This document shows positions 24,801 through 32,513 of a stretch of DNA of 64,000 bases, piece by piece. The notes under the pieces were generated by a model. It did not search any database and was not told where the DNA came from. It saw only the letters and a list, made by a program, of their open reading frames with translations. A program made the position numbers and the translations under genes. Location of the stretch: positions 1 to 64,000 of the forward strand of contig CAMWSK010000008.1 in the NCBI GenBank assembly GCA_947176895.1, in the 5' to 3' direction. The stretch is from an uncultured Prevotellaceae bacterium (lineage in GTDB: Bacteria > Bacteroidota > Bacteroidia > Bacteroidales > Bacteroidaceae). Position 1 is the first letter of the stretch, and each line of letters opens with the position of its first letter.

Positions 24801-25611
24801 TCCGGTGGGCATAGCGAAATACGACAAGTGGGGTAATAAGATTTATATAGCAGCCCAGGATGGCCATGGTAAATTTATAAACCGTCCAAATGATAATTGG
24901 GCTATCAGCCGGAATGACTATGACAACAAGGGCAACAAGCTCTCACAGTCATATTACAATCCGCAGGACAAACCTACTTTGTCTTCTGACGGCTACCACA
25001 AAGTCAAATATGTTTATGATAATCAAAACAGAGAGACAGAGGCTTCATATTATGGTACAGACGGGAAACCTATACTTGTAAATAACTATCATAAGGAAAC
25101 TTACAAGTATGCGGAAAACTCAGATAAGATTATCGAGAACGCGATGTTTGACAAAACCGGAAAACCCGTGAATTGCTCGGGAGGGTGGCATAGACTGGTT
25201 GTTACATACAACGAGGATGGCAATATTGCGGAAACAAAGAAATATTATCTTGCAAATGGCACGTTGCTGGCAACACAGAAGTGGAACGGAGAAGAATGGG
25301 TTCTGGTGCAAAGAGAATACATTTGGCAAGAAGGTGCTCGTGAGCTTGCTGCCGAATTGCCATACCCTTGCGGAACGGACTCTTATGGCTTGACGGTTGA
25401 ATCCTTAACCATCACCGGCGAAAATTCATGTGAGTTGAAGTTTACATTCTCATACACAACCGGTCAGTTGAATGCTGATACCGTATCGAAGTTAAAGGAG
25501 GCCGTGAAAATGATGGTTGATGCGGTTGAAAGTGAATTGAGGCACAAGCCGTATGTGACAGGAAAACTTTATGACAGGAATGGGAAGATGGTCTTTTCCT
25601 ACAGGAAGTAG
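21814..25611 (+). CDS. Ser/Thr protein kinase with large exported YD-type repeat region
   Basis: A 1265-residue product. The kinase domain spans ~8-275 (LIGKGGMGSVYLAEH, VAIKVI, HRDIKPANIVI, ILDFGIAKV, SYMSPEQVRG). A TM helix is at ~287-306 (VAATVILIMGGGWYLWDY). The remaining ~950 residues are tandem ~45-55-residue repeats built on phrases such as YDENGNI, YYGTDGKP and FYGKDGK, like YD/RHS repeats. There is no RHS core or toxin-type C-terminus; the last ~80 residues form a distinct domain. I chose ATG 21814 since MIGKEVLNYRIVSLIG is the usual kinase start. The repeat region should be periplasmic or extracellular, giving a receptor-kinase layout. A strong terminator follows at 25638. Confidence 0.9.
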   Translation: MIGKEVLNYRIVSLIGKGGMGSVYLAEHTLIRNEKVAIKVINANMVNDFTRNMLRDEAEHLAALNHPNIVAFKNYHIDKSGNIYLIMEYADGQSLEDYIKNVNGLIVEDRICPLFEPVLDAVGYAHKGSKTRKKILHRDIKPANIVITTEGIPKILDFGIAKVIKNQGEEEADSVVMGTPSYMSPEQVRGEHLDERSDIYSLGVLLHHMMTGNPPYDTTTLTEQEINTKVVEEPLPRMRTYYKYVSEKVQKIVDKATAKNPADRYQSCEEFKKALHKAIYPTRIPQWVKAAVAATVILIMGGGWYLWDYNRIKTYYYKDYVERWGIPEGIGELSSSEHGHMHRSYKFVYQKRKLLRVSHVNSLDYLIDDDESERNERPIDQTFSYTADGKVSRVKVMDRSGKTLYVKSYNEKLNTMAFQYDDEHGTERVVSNQTVGYGRLLEDNADDRGRISRWWIDYDENGYVATVRYAGLDNSPVCDDNGIYGRTYVRDAKGRETEIHYIGIDGEPMATKWGLGIKKFHYDEKNNWIKAEYLTVDGETAYDDTDGVAVYVMEYDENGNITYALHQDGEGNGMLPKKSHVAGVHNVYDDKGFITRMEFLDVDRKPMFVRGSGVAIVKKEYDGHGYLSKSSFFDPDGNPTDCQDGNSANTLVNDEHGNVLEAWFYGKDGKLCEISSGSAGMKAEYDSVGNQIKVVNYGTDKQPCVGSDGTYGTLTEYDDRNLVVKTTSLGADLQPAPGNNNVIIAKYDYDKRGNTTKVSFYNAGDSILRLSHEGCAGWNDIYDDNGNHLERNFFGTDGQPILPAGIHYAKVKYTYDENGNLKSSRYYNLQGSLTAVNGVAGRDYKNDKRGNTLEETPIGSNGKLAANYLITKYKYDKFDNITEISLYDASGAATNSTGIHKYVYVYNSRNQEVEESYYGTNGALVLSNETKTAILKNEYNSKGERVKAFYFGTDRKPCKSKEGWSSSTYEYDAFGNIVKQCFFGVDGKPTNPVDMVPVGIAKYDKWGNKIYIAAQDGHGKFINRPNDNWAISRNDYDNKGNKLSQSYYNPQDKPTLSSDGYHKVKYVYDNQNRETEASYYGTDGKPILVNNYHKETYKYAENSDKIIENAMFDKTGKPVNCSGGWHRLVVTYNEDGNIAETKKYYLANGTLLATQKWNGEEWVLVQREYIWQEGARELAAELPYPCGTDSYGLTVESLTITGENSCELKFTFSYTTGQLNADTVSKLKEAVKMMVDAVESELRHKPYVTGKLYDRNGKMVFSYRK

Positions 25612-25637
25612 AGTTATTTGTATCGTGTAAACAGACT

Positions 25638-25689
25638 GTGTACCAAATAAGTTGACACAACAACTTATTTGGTACACAACTTTTTTGTG
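25638..25689 (+). terminator. Intrinsic terminator of the FHA/kinase cassette
   Basis: A perfect 17-bp stem (GTGTACCAAATAAGTTG, 25638-25654, with 25661-25677), a 6-nt loop, then AACTTTTTT. It ends the operon 27 bp after the kinase stop. Confidence 0.85.
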
Positions 25690-25704
25690 GCTGCGGTGCA
25701 ACCG

Positions 25705-26778
25705 CTAAATCTTCAGGAATATCTTGTTGTTATACATCCACCTCAGGATGAAGAAGAGGATGAGAAAGTTGGCAAAGGTGAGCAGGGTGGGGTAGTAGTC
25801 GCCTACGTATTGCTCCAGTCCGTACATCAGCGAGTGTGCCACGCCGCGGAAGTTGACCACCTCACCGATAAGATAGGCGGTGATGGAGTTCATGCCGTAA
25901 ATCTTCAGCCAGCTGAGTCCGCGGTGGTGGCCCTTGCAGTCTATCCAATAATAAAAGACGGCCATCAGCAGGAAACAATATCCTCCGGAGAGGAGCGTCA
26001 TGCTACATGTCCAGATGCGTTTGATGACGGGCATCTGCAAGCCCCAGAGCAGGCCGCCGGCCGTCAGTGCCAAGCCGATGGCCAGGAGCTTCAAGGTCGT
26101 CTTCTTGCGGTTTCCAGATCCGTTCTTCATCAGGCGGCCGGCAAAGGTGCCCAGCATCACCGTGACGCCGAAGGTGAGGCTGCTCCATATCCAGGTGTAC
26201 GTGGGGTCTCCGCGATGTTCTCCCAGGATGAGGGCATCCACCTTGTTGGCAAAGTTGCCTTCGGGCGTGAAGTCGCCGCAGAAGGTCATGGGTGTCCAGT
26301 AGATGAGCAGCAGGGCTGCGGTGGCTATAATCTGCGTCCGGACGGAACAATGCAGGAGTAGGATGGAAGCAATGAGATAGCCCGAGGCGATAGCCTGCAG
26401 GGTGTTGGTATAGTATAGCAGATAGTCGGGGTTAAGCCATAAGAGGTTTCCCTGCACAATCATGCCGAAGAGGAAGAGAAGCACAAAGCGCTTGAGCACT
26501 TTGCGGTAGATATTCAGTTTGGGAGCTCCCTTGTACTTGGAAAAGGAGAAGGGCATGGACGCACCGGTCATGAAAAGGAACAGGGGCATCACCAAGTCCC
26601 AAAAGCGAAAGCCCTCCCACACTTCGTGGTCGAGCTGGTAGAGGATGGCATCCATCCACGGTAGTCCGAGTTGTTGCCCCAAGGACAATATTACGGGTTG
26701 CAGGAAAACCAGCAGGAAGAGGTCAAAGCCGCGGAGTATATCCAAAGAGGCCAGGCGTTGCGAAGGGTTGTTTGTCAT
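25705..26778 (-). CDS. Acyltransferase-family membrane protein (DUF5009, HGSNAT/YeiB-like)
   Basis: A 357-residue polytopic protein with about ten hydrophobic segments. The N-terminal RLASLDILRGFDLFLLVFLQ is the signature of the DUF5009/heparan-alpha-glucosaminide N-acetyltransferase-like group (LDxxRG). FWDLVMPLFLFMTGASMPFS and YGMNSITAYLIGEV are further conserved segments. Related enzymes transfer acetyl groups across the membrane to glycans, and Bacteroidales members often lie in host-glycan utilisation regions. No partner genes are adjacent. Substrate is unknown. The gene is downstream of, and separated by a hairpin from, secDF on the same strand. Confidence 0.75.
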   Translation of the reverse strand: MTNNPSQRLASLDILRGFDLFLLVFLQPVILSLGQQLGLPWMDAILYQLDHEVWEGFRFWDLVMPLFLFMTGASMPFSFSKYKGAPKLNIYRKVLKRFVLLFLFGMIVQGNLLWLNPDYLLYYTNTLQAIASGYLIASILLLHCSVRTQIIATAALLLIYWTPMTFCGDFTPEGNFANKVDALILGEHRGDPTYTWIWSSLTFGVTVMLGTFAGRLMKNGSGNRKKTTLKLLAIGLALTAGGLLWGLQMPVIKRIWTCSMTLLSGGYCFLLMAVFYYWIDCKGHHRGLSWLKIYGMNSITAYLIGEVVNFRGVAHSLMYGLEQYVGDYYPTLLTFANFLILFFILRWMYNNKIFLKI

Positions 26779-26892
26779 GGCGTGGGATAAGGTTTTCGGT
26801 TGAAGTGTTGTCTGTACAAAGATATGGCTTTTCCCGGAAACTTATAGGTATATGCAAGCAAATTCCTTCTGCTTACCACAATATTAAAGGAT

Positions 26893-26941
26893 AAAGCAAG
26901 AAGTGCCGGGATTTATATCTTTTCCCGGCACTTCTTGCTTT
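26893..26941. terminator. Intrinsic terminator downstream of secDF
   Basis: An 18-bp perfect stem (AAAGCAAGAAGTGCCGGG, 26893-26910, with 26924-26941) and a 13-nt loop. It lies between the secDF stop (26968) and the start of the next minus-strand gene. Confidence 0.8.
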
Positions 26942-26967
26942 ATCTATAGAAGCCTTATCGGCTGATT

Positions 26968-29900
26968 TTACTTGGTTGCCTTAGCTTTCTTCTTCTCACC
27001 CATAATCAGGTAGGCGATGGGGGCGGCAACGAACATGGAGCTGAAGGTGCCGAACACAACGCCCAGAATCATGGCAAACGAGAAGCTGATGATGCTGGCA
27101 GCGCCGCTGAAGAACAAACCGATGATGAAGATGACAGCCAGCACGATGAAGGTGCTGATGCTGGTGTTCACGGTACGGTTCAGAGTGCTGTTGACGCTAT
27201 CGTTGAACAGTTGCAGGCGGTTATGCGTGGGATGCAGGCCAAGGTTCTCGCGAATACGGTCGAACACCACCACCTTGTCGTTGATACTGTAACCGATGGC
27301 GGTAAGGATGGCTCCCACGAAAGTCTGGTCGATGTCGAGCGAGAAGGGCACGATGTGGTGGAGCAAAGCGTATGCGCCCAGCACAATCATGATGTCGCAC
27401 ATCAAGGCAACGATGGCTCCCACAGAGAAAGCGATGTTGCGGAAACGAATCAGAATGTAGATGAAGATGGCCAGGAACGACAGGATGATGGCCTTGTAGG
27501 CACTGTCGGTCACGTCCTTTGCCATGGTGGGACCCACCTTCTGGCTGCTTTCGATGTGAGCGCCCTTGCTCTCGGAGTTGGTGAAGTCCTCGATGCTTAC
27601 GGTCTCGTCGATAACCTTCGAGGCCAACAGGGTGTTGTAAATCTTCTGCTCGATTTCCTGGTCAACCTCCAGGCCCACCTCGTCAATCTTGTAGTTGGTA
27701 GATACGCGAATCTTGTTACCTGCGCTACCCACCACAATCACGCTGGCCTGGCCGTCGAAAGCCTCTTCCATCTGGTTGTTGATGGCATCTGCACTGACGG
27801 TGTTCTCGAAGGCAACCACATAGTTGCGTCCGCCGCTGAAGTCGATACCTTTGCTGAAGCCACGGAAGAAGATGCCGCAGATGCTGATGACAACCAATGC
27901 GCCGAACACGCCGAAGCTCTTCTTATAGCTCTGTATGAACTTGAAGTTGTTGTTCTTGAAGCTCAGTTTCTCGCCCACAGGAGTGCGGAAGGTGAGGTTG
28001 AGCCACTTGTCCTTCTTGTGCATATAGGCAAACACGATGCGGGTAAGGAACACTGCGGTGAAGAAGCTGATGCAGATGCCGATACCCAGCGTGGTGGCGA
28101 AGCCGCGAACGGGACCCGAACCGAAGTGGTAGAGGATGATGGCGGTAATCAGAGATGTCAGGTTACTGTCGAAGATGGCGCTGAAAGCGTTGCTGTAACC
28201 GGCGGCCAAAGCCTCACGAACACCTCTTCCCTGAGCCAGTTCTTCCTTGGTGCGCTCATAGATAAGCACGTTGGCGTCCACGGCCATACCCAGGGTGAGC
28301 ACCATACCGGCGATACCCGTCATGGTGAGGGCGGCCTGGAAACTGGTGAGGACACCCACGGTGAAGAAGAGGTTGAGCAGCAGGGCGCAGTTGGCGACCA
28401 TACCGGCCGTGAAGCCATACATCATTATCATATAGCCCATCAGCAGGATGAAGGCGATGATACAGCTGTAGACGCCCATCTGAATGGATTCGGCACCCAA
28501 AGAGGGACCCACCACTTCATAGCTCTCGATTGTTGAGGGAGCGGGCATCTTACCGCTCTTCAGCACATTGGCCAGGTCTTTGGTCTCCTCCACGGTGAAA
28601 TGGCCGGAAATCTCGGTGCTGCCGCCGGGAATCTCGCCGTTAACGACGGGAGCGCTGTAGACGGCGTTGTCCAGCACGATGGCCACACAGCGGCCTACGT
28701 TGTTCTTGGTCAGCATCTGCCAGCGACGTGCACCCTCGCTGTGCATCTTCATGGTCACCACGGGGTTGCTGTTTTGGCCGAAGGCGTCCGTGGCGTCTGT
28801 GATAACATCGCCCGACATGGCGGGAGTATGGTTTCCCTTAGAGGAGCGCAACGCATAGAGTTGGAAGAACTCCTCACCGCTCTCTGCATTCACGTTGCCC
28901 TTCACGTCCCAGGCCAGATACAGGTCGGCGGGAAGAATCTGCTGTGCGGAGGGAGTCGTGAGCAGGCTGTCGATGATAGCCATATCGCGTTTCTTGGCAA
29001 CGCCCACCACGCAACCGCCGTTGGTCTGGAAGACGCTGAGGCGGGAGAACAAGGGATGGTCGGCCATATTGGCGGGAGTCTGTACGGCTGCGTCGGTGCC
29101 GGCTATCATCTGGTCGGCTGTCAGCTCGCTTCCCGTGGCTGTCGTGTCGGCAACAATGGTGTCATTGGTGGCAACGGTTGTGTTCTTGGCGGCAACGATT
29201 TGTTGGTCATTGTCGCTGTCGGCCAACTGGCGGTCCAAATCAACCAGATAGTTCAGCACATCCTGCACCTCATAGGTTTCCCAGATCTCCAGATTGGCGC
29301 TACCCTCGAGCAGTTTGCTTACACGGTCGCGGTCGCGGTCTTTCACGCCGGGCAACTCAACCATGATACGTCCCAGGTCGCCGTCCAGCTTCTGGATGTT
29401 GGGCTGAGCCACACCAAATTGGTCGACACGTGCACGCACCACCAGGTAGGCGTTGTCCACAGCCTCCTGGGCATTCTCGCGCAACGCGCTGATTACTTCG
29501 GCATCGGTGCTGTTGGGTTTCACTTTGTTCATTTGTGCGGTGGCGAACACGGTAGCCAGTTTGCCCTCTCCGGCAATGGCCTGGAAGTTCTTGGCGAAAG
29601 CGTCCACATAGTCACCGCCGTTCTTCGTTTCCTCGTTGGCCTTTTTCAAAGCCTCGGCGAAAGCCGTGTTGGTGGTCTCCTTGTGGTCGCTGAGGCTTTT
29701 GAACACCTCGTCGATGCCCACTTTCAACACTACGTTCATACCGCCCTTGAGGTCCAAGCCCAAGCCCAAGCCCAACGAACGGCACTCCTTCAGTGTCTTT
29801 TTCATGATACCGATGTTCCAGACGGTCTTGTTGTCAAGAGAGTCCAGGTAACGTCTTGCGGCTTCTTCGCCTTGAGCTTCTGCAATCTCCTGAGCTTTGC

Positions 29901-29997
29901 CGTCGTGATGGTTTACGACCAACGTGAAGCTCATGTAAAACAGACAGATAGCCGTAAGCAAGCCTGCGATAAGTGCTACAAATCCTTTGTTTTGCAT
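26968..29997 (-). CDS. secDF: SecDF fusion, protein translocase accessory subunit
   Basis: A 1009-residue fused SecD-SecF, the normal form in Bacteroidales. The first half has the SecD motifs (GLGLDLKGGMNVVLKV near residue 80; LVTLGMAVDANVLIYERTKEEL-type segment around 570, seen as GMAVDANVLIYERTKEE). The second half has SecF motifs (FSKGIDFSGGRNYVV; SINDKVVVFDRIRENL). Twelve TM helices are expected. It uses the proton gradient to pull exported proteins through SecYEG on the periplasmic side. A long loop with Thr/Ala-rich sequence around residue 300 is typical of the phylum. The promoter is probably TATCTTTG (complement of 30066-30073). Confidence 0.95.
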   Translation of the reverse strand: MQNKGFVALIAGLLTAICLFYMSFTLVVNHHDGKAQEIAEAQGEEAARRYLDSLDNKTVWNIGIMKKTLKECRSLGLGLGLDLKGGMNVVLKVGIDEVFKSLSDHKETTNTAFAEALKKANEETKNGGDYVDAFAKNFQAIAGEGKLATVFATAQMNKVKPNSTDAEVISALRENAQEAVDNAYLVVRARVDQFGVAQPNIQKLDGDLGRIMVELPGVKDRDRDRVSKLLEGSANLEIWETYEVQDVLNYLVDLDRQLADSDNDQQIVAAKNTTVATNDTIVADTTATGSELTADQMIAGTDAAVQTPANMADHPLFSRLSVFQTNGGCVVGVAKKRDMAIIDSLLTTPSAQQILPADLYLAWDVKGNVNAESGEEFFQLYALRSSKGNHTPAMSGDVITDATDAFGQNSNPVVTMKMHSEGARRWQMLTKNNVGRCVAIVLDNAVYSAPVVNGEIPGGSTEISGHFTVEETKDLANVLKSGKMPAPSTIESYEVVGPSLGAESIQMGVYSCIIAFILLMGYMIMMYGFTAGMVANCALLLNLFFTVGVLTSFQAALTMTGIAGMVLTLGMAVDANVLIYERTKEELAQGRGVREALAAGYSNAFSAIFDSNLTSLITAIILYHFGSGPVRGFATTLGIGICISFFTAVFLTRIVFAYMHKKDKWLNLTFRTPVGEKLSFKNNNFKFIQSYKKSFGVFGALVVISICGIFFRGFSKGIDFSGGRNYVVAFENTVSADAINNQMEEAFDGQASVIVVGSAGNKIRVSTNYKIDEVGLEVDQEIEQKIYNTLLASKVIDETVSIEDFTNSESKGAHIESSQKVGPTMAKDVTDSAYKAIILSFLAIFIYILIRFRNIAFSVGAIVALMCDIMIVLGAYALLHHIVPFSLDIDQTFVGAILTAIGYSINDKVVVFDRIRENLGLHPTHNRLQLFNDSVNSTLNRTVNTSISTFIVLAVIFIIGLFFSGAASIISFSFAMILGVVFGTFSSMFVAAPIAYLIMGEKKKAKATK

Positions 29998-30065
29998 TGT
30001 TTGATTTTTATGTTTTTATTTGTTCGTTTCAGAGGGTTTTGGGCTAAAAAGCACACATATCGGCG

Positions 30066-30073
30066 CAAAGATA
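30066..30073 (-). promoter_or_regulatory. Promoter -7 element for secDF
   Basis: The complement reads TATCTTTG, 69 bp upstream of the secDF ATG. No clear -33 partner is visible. Confidence 0.5.
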
Positions 30074-30259
30074 CACAATTATTTATAACTAACGACCATA
30101 AATGTGTGAAAAACTTAATGCTTTTCCTGCAAAACGTGGGCTTGAACGTGCTTTTTTTGAGATGAAAAAGTATATGGAAGTGGGGCTTTCCAAGGGGAAA
30201 ACCAAGAGTTAACGCATGTTAATTCCGGATGTGTCGTTTGAATCGTTGCGATGGGTTGA

Positions 30260-30370
30260 AAATACATCGCGATATTTCGGTGAATGCATCGCAATGTTTC
30301 GATAAAAACATCGCGATGTTTTTTGAAAACGTCTTCATGTTTTTGGTGAAACATCACGATGTTTTTCATG
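30260..30370. repeat. 21-22-bp-period palindromic repeat cluster 2
   Basis: Five units of an imperfect palindrome, the clearest being AAAACATCGCGATGTTTT (near 30305-30322), followed by variants with TCTTC or TCACG centres. It lies within the 480-bp gap between secDF and the EEP-family gene; the rest of that gap shows no gene. Confidence 0.7.
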
Positions 30371-30480
30371 AGTTTGCAATCGTTTGATTACAAATTGGTT
30401 GTGGTTTTCCGGCTTTCAGTACGAAGAGCGATGGGAAAAACGTGCGCGGTTTTGGTGAAAAGAACAAGAATTAATGGTTG

Positions 30481-31584
30481 TTAACGCTTGTTTTCCTGCC
30501 TTCGCAACGATACGATTTGGGGGTTGTGGTCGGAGAAGGGGGAGTGCTGTTCTATTTCCACCGATAGCGTGGTCCAGTTGTCGCTATGGAAGAAATGGTC
30601 GATGCGGAAATAGAAGAAGCGTTCGTTAAAGCTGACTCCTATGCCGTTTCCCGCATTGCGGTAGGCGTTCTGCAGACGTTTGTCCACTTGTTGGTAGGCA
30701 TAGGAAATGGGGGTGTCGTTAAAGTCTCCGCAAACGATGACGGGGTGCCCTTGGGGAAGAGAGTCGAGCAATTGGGTTATGCAGTCGGTTTGTGCGGCTC
30801 TCATCCGGGCGGATCTGGCTAATTTCCCCCATAGCGTTCGTGCCTTTCTTATGGTTTGCCTGTCAATATGATTCTCCATGGCGGCCCGGCCGTCGGCCCG
30901 GTCTTCTTTGGTGATCAGGTTGCTCTCCAGGTGGCAGTTGACGATGGTCACGGTGTCGGCATCTGCCAATACGTCCACCACGAAGATGCCGTTGGCGTGG
31001 CCGGTGGGGGCATCGGGCGACCATGAATGCAGGATGGGGAAACGGCTGTACACGACCCGTCCGTTGTCGGCGGCCTTCTTGTAGCCTCGTTGGGACAGAA
31101 ACGAGTCGACGTGGTCGACCATCTTGCCCCCATATTCTTCCTGAAAGACCATCAGGTCGGCGTTCCAGGACTTGATTTTCTCGTCGAACTCGTCCATCTT
31201 GTCGTCCACCCGATAGAAGGCCTGCATGTTCCACGAAACGACTTTCAGGTCGCTTTCATCCTTATTGGCTCCGATGTTTATGGGGTGGTAGTCCATGATA
31301 AAGTTCCATACCAGCCCCATTCCCAGGATGGGTATCCATAAGTAGCGCCAATTGACAAAAATCCAAAGAAAAAGGAAGACAAGGTTCAGGAGCAGGACGA
31401 TGGGAAACGCAAGTCCGGCCACCGTGATAACGCTATAGTGGGAGGGGGGGAGATACGTGGTGCCGCAAACCGTCCACAGCAACAGCAGGGCAACGATGTT
31501 TGCCCCAAGCATGACTCTGGAAAAGGCCTGTCGGATGGTGGCGAATCTTGTAGCGCTTCGTTTCACGCCCTGTGACTTACTCAT
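30481..31584 (-). CDS. Endonuclease/exonuclease/phosphatase (EEP) family membrane protein
   Basis: A 367-residue product. Three TM helices in residues ~25-110 (ANIVALLLLWTVCGTTYLPP, VAGLAFPIVLLLNLVFLFLW, IPILGMGLVWNF) precede an EEP catalytic domain. Its motifs are LKVVSWNMQAF (metal/substrate Asn), MVFQEEY (metal Glu), IVNCHLESN (catalytic His), VIVCGDFNDTP (Asp/Asn) and FSDHNPQIV (general-base Asp-His). The enzymatic domain would be outside the inner membrane. Bacteroidales homologs are annotated only to superfamily level, so the substrate could be a nucleic acid, a phospholipid or another phosphodiester. The start overlaps the end of the rhomboid gene by 8 bp, so they form an operon. Confidence 0.85.
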   Translation of the reverse strand: MSKSQGVKRSATRFATIRQAFSRVMLGANIVALLLLWTVCGTTYLPPSHYSVITVAGLAFPIVLLLNLVFLFLWIFVNWRYLWIPILGMGLVWNFIMDYHPINIGANKDESDLKVVSWNMQAFYRVDDKMDEFDEKIKSWNADLMVFQEEYGGKMVDHVDSFLSQRGYKKAADNGRVVYSRFPILHSWSPDAPTGHANGIFVVDVLADADTVTIVNCHLESNLITKEDRADGRAAMENHIDRQTIRKARTLWGKLARSARMRAAQTDCITQLLDSLPQGHPVIVCGDFNDTPISYAYQQVDKRLQNAYRNAGNGIGVSFNERFFYFRIDHFFHSDNWTTLSVEIEQHSPFSDHNPQIVSLRRQENKR

Positions 31585-32401
31585 TGCTGGCCTCGAAAAG
31601 CTTTTTCTTTTCTTCTTCCGTCAGGCTGCCATATCCGTGATTTCTGACCTTCTGCAGAATACGGTCCACCTCTTCCTGCCGTGCTTTTCGTTGTGCGTTG
31701 TAATCAATCTCGCTGCCGCCACGCGTGGTCCGGCGTGTTGTGGAGGAGCGTGTCGGCTTCTTTGGCTTCCGGAATTGGAATGGCTGCCGGGGCTTTTTCC
31801 AATAAACAAGCAAAAGCCAGGCGAAAAGCATACCCCCCAGGTGGGCCATGTGGGCGACATTGTCGGCGGCACGTCCCAGCAGGCTGAAGACCTCTATGGC
31901 GGCGTATCCGGCAATCAGGTACTTGGCTTTGATGGGGAAGGGGAAAGGGATGATAAACAGGCGTTGGTCGGGGAAAGTGTAGCCGAAAGAGAGCAGGATG
32001 CCATAGATGGCGCCCGAGGCACCCACCGTGAGCCATCCGTTGAGAGCCTCTGCGGGATAGCTGGACAGTTCGCTGTTGGTGTAGTAAATGTATTGCGCCA
32101 GCTCTTGCATCAGGCCGGCTCCGATGCCGCACACCATGTACAGGATAAGGAAACGCTTGGGACCCAGCACCTGCTCCATGACGCGGCCGAACATCCACAG
32201 GGCGAACATGTTGAAAAGCAAATGGGTGAAGCTGGCATGCAAAAACATATAGCTTACGAACTGGTAGGGCGAGAAGTGGGATGCCATGAAGAAGTGGAGC
32301 CCGAACAGACCCTCAAGGTTGACGGAACTGAATGCCGAGAACAGAAATACCGCAACATTGATGAGCAGAAGGTTTTTGGTTATGGGAGGCATAGGGTTCA
32401 T
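31577..32401 (-). CDS. Rhomboid-family intramembrane serine protease
   Basis: A 274-residue product. I chose the ATG at 32401 (MNPMPPITKNLLLINVAVF); an earlier TTG at 32434 would fall inside the promoter. Rhomboid features are the N-terminal helix followed by GLHFFMASHFSPYQFVSYMF, the HxxxN-like segment SFTHLLFNMFALWMFG, the catalytic serine in GASGAIYGILL and the catalytic histidine in VAHMAHLGGMLFAW. About six TM helices are present. The C-terminal ~60 residues are basic and probably cytoplasmic. It cleaves membrane proteins within the bilayer; targets are unknown. It is upstream of and overlaps the EEP gene. Confidence 0.9.
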   Translation of the reverse strand: MNPMPPITKNLLLINVAVFLFSAFSSVNLEGLFGLHFFMASHFSPYQFVSYMFLHASFTHLLFNMFALWMFGRVMEQVLGPKRFLILYMVCGIGAGLMQELAQYIYYTNSELSSYPAEALNGWLTVGASGAIYGILLSFGYTFPDQRLFIIPFPFPIKAKYLIAGYAAIEVFSLLGRAADNVAHMAHLGGMLFAWLLLVYWKKPRQPFQFRKPKKPTRSSTTRRTTRGGSEIDYNAQRKARQEEVDRILQKVRNHGYGSLTEEEKKKLFEASNE

Positions 32402-32431
32402 GTGCGTACACTTTTTTTGTTGAAATGATTG

Positions 32432-32490
32432 CAAAAGTACGTAAATTCCTATTACTAAAAGGTGTATTTAGGCTTTTTTTCGTACCTTTG
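32432..32490. promoter_or_regulatory. Divergent promoters for rhomboid (-) and argS (+)
   Basis: CAAAAGTA at 32432-32439 is the complement of TACTTTTG for the rhomboid gene, and TACCTTTG at 32483-32490 serves argS. Both match TAnnTTTG and lie ~25-35 bp from their start codons. Confidence 0.6.
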
Positions 32491-32513
32491 CACTTCGTTA
32501 AAGACAAAAACAA

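Noticed and set aside
21814-25611. RHS polymorphic toxin with kinase fusion
   Set aside because: YD-like repeats are present but no RHS core motif, no variable C-terminal toxin domain and no immunity gene follow; a terminator comes directly after.
27211-30165. Two long plus-strand ORFs (441 and 521 codons) opposite secDF
   Set aside because: Their frames mirror the codon bias of secDF; the products are rich in His, Gly and Val with no domain, signal or start context, while secDF is unmistakable.
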